The notes: generated from the letters alone by a model not told the origin. DNA of 40,973 nt from an uncultured Bacilli bacterium (GCA_944363835.1 CALVVJ010000004.1:1-40973), one strand, 5' to 3'; positions 9,002 to 16,762 are shown, counted from the stretch's first letter. Numbers and translations are program-made.

Positions 9002-9628
9002 ATGGTAACTAAAAGATTAAAAGCTATTGCAGATTTAGTTCCTCACAATGTTAGCGTCATCGATATTGGAACAGATCATGCTTATTTGCCTATTTATTTA
9101 TATCAAAAAAATATCACTAAAAATATTGCAGCTAGTGATATTTCTCCCAAAGTTTTAGCATCAAGTCTTGAAAATTTAAAAAAATATTATCTAGATACCC
9201 AAATACCTTTGATACTATCTAATGGTTTTGATAACATTACTAAGCAATATGATGTAGCCATTATCGCTGGCATGGGTACCCATACTATAAAAAGTATTTT
9301 AAGTAATCCAAACATTCCCGATACATTAATTATTCAAAGTAATAATGACCATTATGAATTACGTTTGTTTTTAAACTCTTTAAACTACAAAATAAAAAAA
9401 GAAATAGCAATCAAAGATAAAAAACATTATTATGTAATAATAATGTATCAAAAAGGCAAAGAAACTTTAACTAAATCGGAATTACTTTTTGGCAAAAGTG
9501 CTAATTTAGAATATTACAACTATTTACTTAATAAGTATCAAAATATTTATAATAAATCGCATAATGCAAAATACTTAGAATATATCAATATTTTAAAATC
9601 TATTATTGAAAAAATACCGGACTGTTAG
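9002..9628 (+). CDS. trmK: tRNA (adenine-22 N1)-methyltransferase
   Basis: SAM-dependent methyltransferase of the TrmK (YqfN) family that modifies A22 in the tRNA D-loop region. 208 residues. RLKAIADLVPHNVSVIDIGTDHAYLPIYL is the characteristic N-terminus with the SAM-binding DIGTDHAYLP motif. ASDISPKVLASSLEN and IAGMGTHTI are the following Rossmann motifs, and LIIQSNND is the expected QPN-like segment. The start codon is one base past the rpoD stop, so translation is probably coupled. rpoD-trmK order is conserved in Bacilli; the usual next gene, yqfO, is missing here. Confidence 0.9.
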   Translation: MVTKRLKAIADLVPHNVSVIDIGTDHAYLPIYLYQKNITKNIAASDISPKVLASSLENLKKYYLDTQIPLILSNGFDNITKQYDVAIIAGMGTHTIKSILSNPNIPDTLIIQSNNDHYELRLFLNSLNYKIKKEIAIKDKKHYYVIIMYQKGKETLTKSELLFGKSANLEYYNYLLNKYQNIYNKSHNAKYLEYINILKSIIEKIPDC

Positions 9629-9872
9629 TTGACTGAATCTTCAAAGATTCAGTTTTTTCTTTTGCATTTTTCACATCGACAGTGGTTTTACTAATATTAT
9701 TTGTTTTTTTTAATTCTCCTAAAACATTCATTACTTTTCTAGCATTTTGAATCATCGGTTTAGCTTGTTGATACAAGGGTATTACTTGATTAGCGATAGA
9801 TAAGCCTTTAGATATACCACCTAATACTTTAGTAAGAGATAAACCACTACTAACCACATTGGTTCCAAACAT
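9603..9872 (-). CDS. YqfQ/VrrA-like small protein
   Basis: 89 residues, starting at an ATG with AAGGTGAT upstream. GGISKGLSIANQVIPLYQQAKPMIQNARKVMNVLGELK resembles the core of the YqfQ (VrrA) family, and yqfQ lies a few genes past rpoD-trmK in Bacillus, so position supports the call. The N-terminus is Gly/Ser-rich and the C-terminus is Lys/Thr-rich. No signal peptide or membrane segment is clear. Its last 26 bp overlap the convergent trmK gene, and the trmK terminator lies inside its coding sequence. Function is unknown; the family call is tentative. Confidence 0.55.
   Translation of the reverse strand: MFGTNVVSSGLSLTKVLGGISKGLSIANQVIPLYQQAKPMIQNARKVMNVLGELKKTNNISKTTVDVKNAKEKTESLKIQSTNSPVFFQ
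9632..9658 (+). terminator. Rho-independent terminator of the dnaG-rpoD-trmK unit
   Basis: ACTGAATCT (9632-9640), TCAA loop, AGATTCAGT (9645-9653), then TTTTT. It begins 3 bp after the trmK stop and is embedded in the opposite-strand YqfQ-like gene. Confidence 0.85.
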
Positions 9873-9946
9873 AAATTATCACCTTACTAAATTATATGTA
9901 ATATTTTATTAAAATAAACTGAATTTTTAATTTCTTTCGACTTCGT

Positions 9947-9975
9947 TTGACAAATTATTTATTTTCTTTATGGTA
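9947..9975 (+). promoter_or_regulatory. Promoter of the Rpn-type nuclease gene
   Basis: A perfect TTGACA at 9947-9952 followed after 16 bp by TATGGT (9969-9974), which is only a 4/6 match to the -10 box. TAATAT a few bases on is an alternative at longer spacing. An unusually full AAAGGAGG ribosome site is at 9989-9996. Confidence 0.5.
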
Positions 9976-10001
9976 ATATAACCGTTTGAAAGGAGGTAAT
10001 T

Positions 10002-10928
10002 ATGTCTGTATCAGCAGTAAGTGATAAGCCAAAATTTCTTATTGGTTCTAATGACCGTGTGTTTAAAACTTTAGTTAATAGTGGTGAGAAAGGAAAAATC
10101 ATTCTAGAAGCAGTATTAAAAACGGTTTTTGAAGAGCCTGTTGAAGTACTCGAGTTTTTATCGGTAGAACAGCCATTAGAAAAAGTAATCGATAAAAAGA
10201 AAGTATTAGATTGTTTAGTAAAAGTAGGCAATAGATATGTAAATGTCGAAATAAATCTAAATGATTATGATACTGCTAAAGCAGTTAGAAACTTTGCTTA
10301 TTTATGTAGTTTTTATAGTCAAAATACTAGAAAAGGAAGTTCCTATGATACCGAAACTTTATGTGTTCAAGTAAATATAAATTTTGGCTATTCACCATAT
10401 AATCGAAGCAATAAAATAATGACTAAAGCCTATATGCAAGATGAAGACGGTGTTATTATTGATAATTTTGCTATTTGGAATGTATTTGTAGAAAATATCA
10501 AGCAAGTATGTTACAATAGTTCTAAAGAAAGGGATAAATACCGTTATATATTGATGCTTGATGAAGATAAAGATAATTTAGATTTATTTTATCCAAGTGA
10601 TGATATAGTAAGTATTTATAAAGGTGAAATAATGCGACTTAATAGTGATGCTGATTTTGTCTGGGATTTAACACCAGAAGAAGATGAAAGAAAACTATTT
10701 AATACTAGAATGCATTTGGCAGAGAAAAAAGGTAGAGAACTTGGCATTAAGTTAGGTATTGAACGTGGGATTGAACAAGGAATTGAGCAAGGAATTGAGC
10801 AAGGAATTGAACAAAATAAAATAGAAATGATTAAAAATTTCTATAAAATCGGTACACCTATTGAAGATATAGCTAAAGCTAGTAACTTAAGTATAGATGA
10901 AATAAACAAAATAATTAATTCTAAATAA
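10002..10928 (+). CDS. Rpn/PD-(D/E)XK family recombination-promoting nuclease
   Basis: 308 residues of the Rpn/YhgA-like transposase-nuclease family (PDDEXK_2). The N-terminus DRVFKTLVNSGEKGKIILEAVL is typical. The nuclease core is KKVLDCLVKVGNRYVNVEINL, with Asp70 and Glu83; most relatives read ExQ where this one reads ExN. ETLCVQVNINFGYSP follows as expected. The C-terminus has the usual helical GIEQGIEQ tract, ending in a short helix-turn-helix-like segment (EDIAKASNLSIDEINKII). Rpn proteins are DNA endonucleases linked to RecA-independent recombination and, in some reports, to phage defence. It is monocistronic, with its own promoter and terminator. Confidence 0.8.
   Translation: MSVSAVSDKPKFLIGSNDRVFKTLVNSGEKGKIILEAVLKTVFEEPVEVLEFLSVEQPLEKVIDKKKVLDCLVKVGNRYVNVEINLNDYDTAKAVRNFAYLCSFYSQNTRKGSSYDTETLCVQVNINFGYSPYNRSNKIMTKAYMQDEDGVIIDNFAIWNVFVENIKQVCYNSSKERDKYRYILMLDEDKDNLDLFYPSDDIVSIYKGEIMRLNSDADFVWDLTPEEDERKLFNTRMHLAEKKGRELGIKLGIERGIEQGIEQGIEQGIEQNKIEMIKNFYKIGTPIEDIAKASNLSIDEINKIINSK
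10755..10814 (+). repeat. Five tandem 12-bp units encoding GIEx repeats
   Basis: Five copies of a GGAATTGAACAA-like 12-mer, in frame inside the nuclease gene, giving G-I-E-R/Q repeats. Units 3 and 4 are identical. Copy number could change by slippage without a frameshift. Confidence 0.85.
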
Positions 10929-10944
10929 CAGTCTATATAATTAT

Positions 10945-10970
10945 AAGAGCAAAAATTAATGCTCTTTTTC
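10945..10970 (+). terminator. Rho-independent terminator of the Rpn gene
   Basis: AAGAGCA (10945-10951) pairs with TGCTCTT (10960-10966) across an 8-nt loop and is followed by a T-rich run (TTTCTTTT). Confidence 0.75.
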
Positions 10971-10980
10971 TTTTAAGTAC

Positions 10981-11130
10981 TTATTTATTTTCCTCATTCT
11001 TTTCATATTCTTCAATATATTTTTTTAAAATATAAACTATTTGAGCATTTATACTTCTTTCTTCACTTTCACTTATTTCTTTTATTTTATCCCATAAATC
11101 TTCAGGTATTCTTATTTGACTAGTAATCAC
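10981..11130 (-). CDS. 49-aa ribbon-helix-helix (Arc-like) DNA-binding protein
   Basis: Small gene starting at GTG (11128-11130), with AAGGAG 9 bases upstream and TAA at 10981. The product begins V-I-T-S-Q-I-R-I-P-E-D-L-W-D-K-I-K-E-I-S. It shows the Arc pattern: an N-terminal beta strand with alternating residues (SQIRIP), a first helix (EDLWDKIKEISE), the turn (SEERSIN) and a second helix (AQIVYILKKYIEEYEKN). Such proteins are dimeric repressors or antitoxins. It is divergent from the surface-protein gene at 11315, and TAATACTAA repeats fill the region between them, a plausible operator set. No toxin partner is adjacent. Confidence 0.7.
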   Translation of the reverse strand: MITSQIRIPEDLWDKIKEISESEERSINAQIVYILKKYIEEYEKNEENK

Positions 11131-11161
11131 AATTGGTCGCTCCTTTTGTATCTAGTCAATA

Positions 11162-11287
11162 TAATACTAATTAAAAATTAAAATATCTAGTTTTAGAATA
11201 GTAACATATTAAATCTATCTAATTGCTTTTTATTATGCTAATATTTTCATGTAATACTAAACGAAAATCTATTAAATATTAGTATTA
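11162..11287. promoter_or_regulatory. Three TAATACTAA-type repeats between divergent genes
   Basis: TAATACTAA occurs at 11162-11170 and 11252-11260, and its exact reverse complement TTAGTATTA at 11279-11287. The last two form a 9-bp inverted repeat with an 18-nt loop ending 8 bases before the ribosome site of the surface-protein gene. The first overlaps the expected -10 area of the ribbon-helix-helix gene. They may be operators; the sequence is AT-rich, so chance must be considered. Confidence 0.4.
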
Positions 11288-11314
11288 TTTATAAAAAGGA
11301 AGGGATTGAAGTAT

Positions 11315-11812
11315 ATGGAAAAAAGTAATCAAAAGAAAGCATTAGTGTTATCAATAGTTGGTGTTATAACACTAATTGCAGTAGTAGTTGGAGCTACATT
11401 CGCATATTTTACAGCCCAAGGTGGTGGAACTGGAAATATCAATGTTAATGCAAATACTGCAACAACTGATAACTTATCATTTCAAGTAGGTGAGCCTATA
11501 AGTTTATCAGCAAATCAAGAGGATTTTGGATATGCTATAAGCCCAGAAGACTGGGATAAAGCTATGAGTACAGAATATTCTCGGGTTAATTGGTTATTCG
11601 GTGGTTATGATTGGTTTATTTCTCCAAATACTGGTGATTTTGGTGGAGCCTATAGTGTTGATGGAGGAACTGATGGTACTGTTTCACCACAGTATGTTAA
11701 TTCTGGAAATGAACTTCCTAGTAATGACATTAGACCTACCTTTTACCTAAACTCTGATGTTCAATATGTTTCAGGTGATGGTTCACAACAAAATCCATAT
11801 CGGATTGCATAA
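11315..11812 (+). CDS. Shortened membrane-anchored surface protein with C-terminal GYAxSPxDW module
   Basis: 165 residues from the ATG at 11315 (GGAAGGG 10 bases upstream; a TTG at 11306 is an alternative). The N-terminus KKALVLSIVGVITLIAVVVGATFAYF is a signal/anchor segment like those of TasA/camelysin-type proteins. From ~55 the sequence becomes GYAISPEDWDKAMS...NWLFGGYDWFISP...RPTFYLNSDVQYVSGDGSQQNPYRI, the end part of the module also at the C-terminus of the 39.2-40.5 kb protein. The first half of that module (RIIGVFDGQVKLI in the other copy) is missing, so this looks like an internally deleted or fused gene. It may still be expressed and exposed outside the cell. Confidence 0.6.
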   Translation: MEKSNQKKALVLSIVGVITLIAVVVGATFAYFTAQGGGTGNINVNANTATTDNLSFQVGEPISLSANQEDFGYAISPEDWDKAMSTEYSRVNWLFGGYDWFISPNTGDFGGAYSVDGGTDGTVSPQYVNSGNELPSNDIRPTFYLNSDVQYVSGDGSQQNPYRIA

Positions 11813-11836
11813 AAAAAGAGGTTATCCTCTTTTTTT
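11811..11836. terminator. Bidirectional rho-independent terminator
   Basis: AAAAAAAGAGG (11811-11821), TTAT loop, CCTCTTTTTTT (11826-11836), a perfect 11-bp stem. It serves both the surface-protein gene and the convergent membrane-protein gene. Confidence 0.9.
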
Positions 11837-12403
11837 CTTTTGTTCTTCTTCTAATATTTTTTGCCAATTATTAATCCAAGCCTTCTTTTCCTTTGGAACA
11901 TTATCTATCTTACGATCAAGTAAATAAACAATTATTAATAAAAATATAGGTAATATAATAAAAATAATATCAAATATATTAGAATAACCAATTTTATTAT
12001 AATATTCTACTAAATAAATAATATAAGATAATATTCCAAGTAAAAAACCTACATAATTACGCATTGCAACAAGAATGCGAGCAAGCTTACTTTTATTTTG
12101 TTTTACTAAAATATTTCTACTTTCATATTTAATATCCATAGAGGGCTCTAAAAATACAATTAAATAAGCACTTATTCTAGCAACATTTGTTTTGTAATGC
12201 GAAATTCTACCAGTAAAAGGAATAATAATACAAAATGATATTAAAAATAAAAAAGGAACTTGTAAATTAGCAGTTATTGCAAATGTAAGTATTGTTGATA
12301 CAGCAGTTACCATAAATGTAACTAAAGAATTATCTCTCTCAACACAATTTTGTATTTCATCTCTTAAAAATTTATATTCTTCTAATTTTATATCTTGTTC
12401 CAT
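11822..12403 (-). CDS. Four-segment membrane protein of unknown function
   Basis: 193 residues. The acidic N-terminus (KLEEYKFLRDEIQNCVERDNSLVTF) precedes a hydrophobic hairpin at ~28-64. A cytoplasmic-looking stretch (SRNILVKQNKSKLARILVAMRN) follows, then a second hairpin at ~115-165 and a charged tail ending KKKRG. I do not recognise a named family. The 2+2 layout with an EYxFLRxEI start is seen in some uncharacterised membrane proteins of accessory regions, so a defence or signalling role is possible but unsupported. It is a single-gene unit between a bidirectional terminator and the divergent pilC-type gene. Confidence 0.65.
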   Translation of the reverse strand: MEQDIKLEEYKFLRDEIQNCVERDNSLVTFMVTAVSTILTFAITANLQVPFLFLISFCIIIPFTGRISHYKTNVARISAYLIVFLEPSMDIKYESRNILVKQNKSKLARILVAMRNYVGFLLGILSYIIYLVEYYNKIGYSNIFDIIFIILPIFLLIIVYLLDRKIDNVPKEKKAWINNWQKILEEEQKKKRG

Positions 12404-12471
12404 TAATATAACCTCTTTTCCATAAACAAATTTATTTTACTAAATATTTTTCTTTTTTACAACATTAATAA

Positions 12472-12500
12472 TTGTAAAATTATGTATTTTTTGATATACT
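12472..12500 (+). promoter_or_regulatory. Promoter of the pilC-pilD pair
   Basis: TTGTAA (12472-12477), 17-bp spacer, TATACT (12495-12500), with AAGGAAGGT before the start codon. Confidence 0.55.
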
Positions 12501-12526
12501 AATTTATAGTAAAGGAAGGTAGCAAA

Positions 12527-14101
12527 ATGCAAGAAACATTAAACGAAGCACCTAAATCTAATAATGTTTTAGAACTTTTAAAGACGCCATTTATTATTTT
12601 ATATAATATAATTGTTTATGCTGGCGTTGGTATTAAAGCCACATTCTTTGACTTGTGGGTAAATTTATATAATGGCGCAAGCTACCAAGTTGACAAAACA
12701 TATCGTCATACTAAACAACAATTCATGGAAGAAGAAGATAAAATCTATGAAATGACGAAAAAGAAAACTAAAAAACCAAAAGTATATAAATATAGTGCTA
12801 AGTATTTAGCTAAATTAGAAGAAGAAAAAAAAGAATTACAATTAGATTTGCAAAATGCTGGAGCAACACGTAGTAAAACTCCGCACGTTTATCTATATAA
12901 AGTAAAAGAAGCCAGCGGACGTATTATAACAGGAACAATGAATGGATTAAGTAAGCTAGATATCAATTCTTACCTAATCAATGAAGGATACGAAATATAT
13001 AGTATTAAAACATCCCCATTTATCGATTTTGTTTATAAAGATTCTAGTTTCTTTGGCAAGAAAATGTCTACCAAAGATTTGATATTTTGGTTAACTCAAT
13101 TATCTACTTATATTAAAGCCGGTTTAACTTTAAATGAATCAATAAAAATATTAGCTACTCAAATGAAAGGTAATAAAGCAAGAACTACAGCATTTAAAGC
13201 TATATCATATGAACTTACTCTAGGAGAATCTTTCTCTAGCGCTCTAGAAAAACAAGGCACCATGTTTCCAGCTCTTCTTATTAATATGATAAAAGCTGCT
13301 GAAGCCAGTGGTACTCTTGTAGAAACTCTTGATGATATGTCGAGTTATTACACTGAAATTAACGAAACTCATAAACAAATGATTAGTGCTATGACGTATC
13401 CATCAATCATAACAATATTTGCTATTGGAGTAGTTATCTTTATTTTACTATATGTTGTACCACAATTTACAGATATCTATGCGCAAAATGGTACAGAAAT
13501 TACTGGTATTACTAAAATAGTCGTCGATGCAAGTAACTTTTTACAAAGAGAATATTTACTATTAATTGGTTTAATTTTAGGAGCTATTGTAACTATTGTA
13601 ATTTTATATAAGTCTGTTAAAGCATTTAAAACAACAATTCAAATATTCTTGATGCACGTTCCTATTATTAAAGATGTTATCATTTATAATGAACTTACAA
13701 TATTTTCTAAAACATTTGCATCATTACTTCGTAATAATGTATTTATTACAGATAGTATGGATATTTTAAGTAGAATAACGAATAATGAAGTATATCGAGC
13801 TATCTTATATCGAACGATTAATAACATTATTAAAGGTGAAAAAATATCGGAAGCATTTAAAGATCACTGGGCAATCCCTGATGTCGCTTATTACATGATA
13901 GTTACTGGGGAATCAACTGGAGATTTAGCTAATATGATGCAAAAAGTTAGTGAATATTATCAATTATTACACAAAAACATTATCAATAACTTAAAATCCT
14001 TTATCGAACCAATTATGATTTCTTTCCTAGCAATCATCGTTGGTATAATCATCGTAGCAGTTATTGGACCAATGTTTGGTATGTACAATCAAATTGCTTA
14101 G
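12527..14101 (+). CDS. Type II secretion / type IV pilus inner-membrane platform protein (GspF/PilC family)
   Basis: 524 residues, longer than the usual ~400. The first ~120 residues are an extension with a hydrophobic segment (FIILYNIIVYAGVGIKATFF) and a Lys/Glu-rich stretch. At ~122 the standard beginning appears: VYLYKVKEASGRIITGTMNGLS. Two GspF repeats follow: LIFWLTQLSTYIKAGLTLNESIKIL...TYPSIITIFAIGVVIFILLYVVPQF, and ELTIFSKTFASLLRNNVFITDSMDIL...FIEPIMISFLAIIVGIIIVAVIGPMF. It would anchor a pseudopilus assembly machine in the membrane. The prepilin peptidase gene follows immediately. No PilB/GspE ATPase or classical prepilin is in this window. Confidence 0.88.
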   Translation: MQETLNEAPKSNNVLELLKTPFIILYNIIVYAGVGIKATFFDLWVNLYNGASYQVDKTYRHTKQQFMEEEDKIYEMTKKKTKKPKVYKYSAKYLAKLEEEKKELQLDLQNAGATRSKTPHVYLYKVKEASGRIITGTMNGLSKLDINSYLINEGYEIYSIKTSPFIDFVYKDSSFFGKKMSTKDLIFWLTQLSTYIKAGLTLNESIKILATQMKGNKARTTAFKAISYELTLGESFSSALEKQGTMFPALLINMIKAAEASGTLVETLDDMSSYYTEINETHKQMISAMTYPSIITIFAIGVVIFILLYVVPQFTDIYAQNGTEITGITKIVVDASNFLQREYLLLIGLILGAIVTIVILYKSVKAFKTTIQIFLMHVPIIKDVIIYNELTIFSKTFASLLRNNVFITDSMDILSRITNNEVYRAILYRTINNIIKGEKISEAFKDHWAIPDVAYYMIVTGESTGDLANMMQKVSEYYQLLHKNIINNLKSFIEPIMISFLAIIVGIIIVAVIGPMFGMYNQIA

Positions 14102-14114
14102 AATAGGGGATTTT

Positions 14115-14870
14115 ATGGCAGTATTATTATTTTTCATCGGTGCAATTTTGGGTTCCTTTTACCTAGTAATTGGAACCCGATTACCCAAAGGTGAAGATGT
14201 CTTATTTTCAAGAAGCAAGTGTAACTCTTGTAATCATATTTTAAAATGGTATAATTTAATACCTATTTTTTCTTATGTTTTTCAACGGGGAAAATGTAGT
14301 TACTGTCATAAAAAAATAGCAAGTGAACATCTGTGGGTAGAAATTGCAACAGGCTTACTATTTGTTTTTACTTATTATTATCTTCCTGCTGGTTATGATT
14401 TTTATATTGGTTTAATAATCAGTTCTTTATTAATAATTATTTTTGTAAGTGACTTTAAATATATGATTATATTAGATTCACCTTTAATTATTACAGGAAT
14501 CTTAGTAAGTATATTAAAATTAATATTTTTTGGCATCAAAGCTACTTTAATCAGCCTCTGTTCTGGGGTTTCCTTATTTTGCGTTATGCTTTTATTGTTT
14601 CAATTAGGAAAACTTTTGTTTAAAAAAGAGGCTTTAGGTGGTGGAGATATCAAACTAGCCTTTATAATGGGCTTAATTCTTGACTTTAAATTAGGTCTAG
14701 TTGCTTTAGTTCTATCAACTTTTGTAGCTCTTCCTTACGCCTTAGCTTCTTTAGAAATTAAAAAAAATAATGAGTTCCCATATGGACCATTCCTAGCAGG
14801 ATCATTATTTATTGTCTTTTATCATTATGATAAATTTTTACTATTAATAGATTTTCTATTTCCCTTCTAA
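14115..14870 (+). CDS. Prepilin peptidase (A24 family, PilD/ComC-like)
   Basis: Aspartyl membrane protease that cleaves and N-methylates prepilins. 251 residues from the ATG at 14115, which has GGGGA upstream, 13 bp after the PilC-type stop. The N-terminal methylase domain shows GAILGSFYLVIGTRLP and two zinc-type pairs (Cys36/Cys39 and Cys61/Cys64). The catalytic aspartates are Asp113 in VSDFKYM and Asp178 in GGGDIK. About seven hydrophobic segments. Being paired with a GspF/PilC protein, it likely serves a competence-like or surface pseudopilus system. Confidence 0.93.
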   Translation: MAVLLFFIGAILGSFYLVIGTRLPKGEDVLFSRSKCNSCNHILKWYNLIPIFSYVFQRGKCSYCHKKIASEHLWVEIATGLLFVFTYYYLPAGYDFYIGLIISSLLIIIFVSDFKYMIILDSPLIITGILVSILKLIFFGIKATLISLCSGVSLFCVMLLLFQLGKLLFKKEALGGGDIKLAFIMGLILDFKLGLVALVLSTFVALPYALASLEIKKNNEFPYGPFLAGSLFIVFYHYDKFLLLIDFLFPF

Positions 14871-14963
14871 TTATATGATGTAAACTAGAATACCTGCAAC
14901 AACACTGCCAACCATCAATAAAAGCATAATCCATGCAGCAATCTTTTGGGCTTTTTTATTCAT
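14871..14963 (-). CDS. 30-aa single-pass membrane peptide (DUF4044-like)
   Basis: ATG at 14961-14963 with AAGGAGTGAT 6-9 bases upstream; stop at 14871, directly abutting the pilD stop on the other strand. The product starts MNKKAQKIAAWIMLLLMVG and is a short Lys-rich head plus one membrane helix, the layout of DUF4044 peptides of Bacilli. Function unknown. Confidence 0.6.
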   Translation of the reverse strand: MNKKAQKIAAWIMLLLMVGSVVAGILVYII

Positions 14964-15044
14964 AACTATATCACTCCTTAAATATATAACAATAATTTAT
15001 CATATTTTTTATTATTTTTCAATATACTTAAGTGGTGATACTAT

Positions 15045-15623
15045 ATGTGGACAAGCTTAAGTAAAAAATATTATCTATTTTTAATGATTATCTTTGCTAT
15101 CGGTATTATATTGGGTTTTATTTTTTTAATCTATTTAGATGAATCTAGTAAAGACTTAATATTTTTAAACATCAATGATTGGTTGCAAAATTTAGAAAAT
15201 ACAAATATTAACAATATTATTTCTCATATACTTATTTTATCGTCATTATTTATTTTAAGTCTATTTATTGTAGGATTGCCATTAGTCTTATTTTTTCCTT
15301 TTTATAATGGCTTTAGTCTCGGTTTTACTTTGATGACTTTGATCGATATCTTTGGTATTAAAGGTTTACTGTATGGTTTGATTTATATAATTATAACTAA
15401 AGGATTATTTTTATTTTTTTCTTTTATTTTTATTATCTCTTTACTTAAAATCAACATATTGGTCTTTAAAAGAATATTTCATAGTCAAAAGATATCAAAG
15501 GATAATCTGAGTTTACTACTAAAAAGAAGTTTAATTTGCATTGCTATCATTCTTCTTGGAGACATAATTATCTATTTTGGTGGAGCAAAATTAATTACGC
15601 TCTTTAATTTTTTACTAATTTAA
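15045..15623 (+). CDS. Stage II sporulation protein M-like membrane protein
   Basis: 192 residues with about five hydrophobic segments (~10-30, 58-85, 95-115, 118-140, 165-190). The GIILGFIFLIYLDES start, the loop FFPFYNGFSLGFTLMTLIDIFGIKGLLYGLIY and the terminal GGAKLI resemble the SpoIIM superfamily. In Bacillus, SpoIIM is part of the DMP complex that hydrolyses peptidoglycan in engulfment. No other sporulation gene is visible, and members of this superfamily occur in non-sporulating bacteria, so sporulation should not be inferred. GGTGAT precedes the ATG. mnmA follows by 24 bp. Confidence 0.6.
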   Translation: MWTSLSKKYYLFLMIIFAIGIILGFIFLIYLDESSKDLIFLNINDWLQNLENTNINNIISHILILSSLFILSLFIVGLPLVLFFPFYNGFSLGFTLMTLIDIFGIKGLLYGLIYIIITKGLFLFFSFIFIISLLKINILVFKRIFHSQKISKDNLSLLLKRSLICIAIILLGDIIIYFGGAKLITLFNFLLI

Positions 15624-15647
15624 GGTATACTTATTATGTGATGTTAT

Positions 15648-16760
15648 ATGGAAAAAGTAATAGTTGGTATAAGTGGGGGAGTAGATTCTGCTGTTGCGGC
15701 TTTACTACTTAAAAACGCCGGTTATGAAGTGGAAGGCCTATTCATGCGCAATTGGGATTCTACTATTAATAACGATATTTTAGGTAACCCTAATAGTATT
15801 ATGGATATTTGCCCTCAAGAACAAGACTACAATGATGCTTTAGAACTATGTAAAGAATTAGGAATTAAGCTTCATCGTATCGATTTTGTCAAAGAATATT
15901 GGGATTATGTGTTTACTTACTTTTTGGAAGAATTAAAAAAAGGCCGGACACCCAATCCAGATTTATTATGTAACAAATATATAAAGTTCGATTTATTTAT
16001 CAAGGAAGCTCAAAAACTAGGGGCTGACTATATTGCAACTGGTCATTATGCGCGCATTAAAGATGGCAAACTTCTACGTGCTGTTGACTTAAATAAAGAC
16101 CAAACTTATTTTTTAGCAGATGTGCCTGCCAAAAATTTTCGTAATGTCTTATTTCCCATCGGAGACTATACTAAACCAGAAATAAGAAAGATAGCAGAAG
16201 AAAATAACTTAAATGTTGCTCATAAAAAAGACTCTACTGGCATCTGTTTTATCGGTGAACGTAATTATCAAAAATTTATTGAAAATTATTTAAAACCTAA
16301 CCCTGGTAAAATAATCGATGTTGCTACTAACAAAGTAATTGGAACGCACACTGGACTTATGAATTATACTATTGGTCAAAGAAGAAATGTTGGCATCAGT
16401 GGCAATTTAGAAAGACATTACGTTTGTGGTAAGAGCGTCAAAGATAATATTTTATATGTCGCTTTTGGAAGTGATAATAAGTATCTAATGTCTGATGAAT
16501 GTGAAATTGAAAATGTTAATTTTATCTCTGGTTTACGTCCAACATTTTGTACTGCTAAATTTCGTTATCGTGACACCGACCATGCTGTCGAATTAGAATA
16601 CTTAGAAAACGACAATATTCGAGTTAAATATCCCGGCGGTGCCAAAGCTGTTACCCCTGGACAAGCATGTGTCCTATATCTTGGTGAAGAATGCTTGGGG
16701 TGCGGTTTTATCAAAAGTGTTAGTTATGAAAATACTAAATTGTGGTATTTACAAAACTAG
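15648..16760 (+). CDS. mnmA: tRNA-specific 2-thiouridylase
   Basis: Transfers sulfur to U34 of tRNA-Lys, -Glu and -Gln, using ATP activation. 370 residues, full length. The PP-loop is SGGVDS at 9-14. The catalytic cysteine pair is Cys108 (TPNPDLLCNKYIKF) and Cys200 (DSTGICFIGERN). TGHYAR, KDQTYFL and GLMNYTIGQRRNVGI are all as expected. The C-terminal beta-barrel ends with TPGQACVLYLGEECLGCGFI. It probably shares a transcript with the upstream SpoIIM-like gene; a separate promoter begins right after its stop for the next unit. Confidence 0.97.
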   Translation: MEKVIVGISGGVDSAVAALLLKNAGYEVEGLFMRNWDSTINNDILGNPNSIMDICPQEQDYNDALELCKELGIKLHRIDFVKEYWDYVFTYFLEELKKGRTPNPDLLCNKYIKFDLFIKEAQKLGADYIATGHYARIKDGKLLRAVDLNKDQTYFLADVPAKNFRNVLFPIGDYTKPEIRKIAEENNLNVAHKKDSTGICFIGERNYQKFIENYLKPNPGKIIDVATNKVIGTHTGLMNYTIGQRRNVGISGNLERHYVCGKSVKDNILYVAFGSDNKYLMSDECEIENVNFISGLRPTFCTAKFRYRDTDHAVELEYLENDNIRVKYPGGAKAVTPGQACVLYLGEECLGCGFIKSVSYENTKLWYLQN

Positions 16761-16762
16761 TA

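Noticed and set aside
10755-10814. Tandem 12-bp repeat as a CRISPR or minisatellite
   Set aside because: The units are contiguous with no spacers, and encode the GIEQ tract usual in Rpn proteins.
15045-15623. Evidence of sporulation
   Set aside because: Only a SpoIIM-like membrane protein is present; the superfamily occurs in non-spore-formers and no other sporulation gene was seen.
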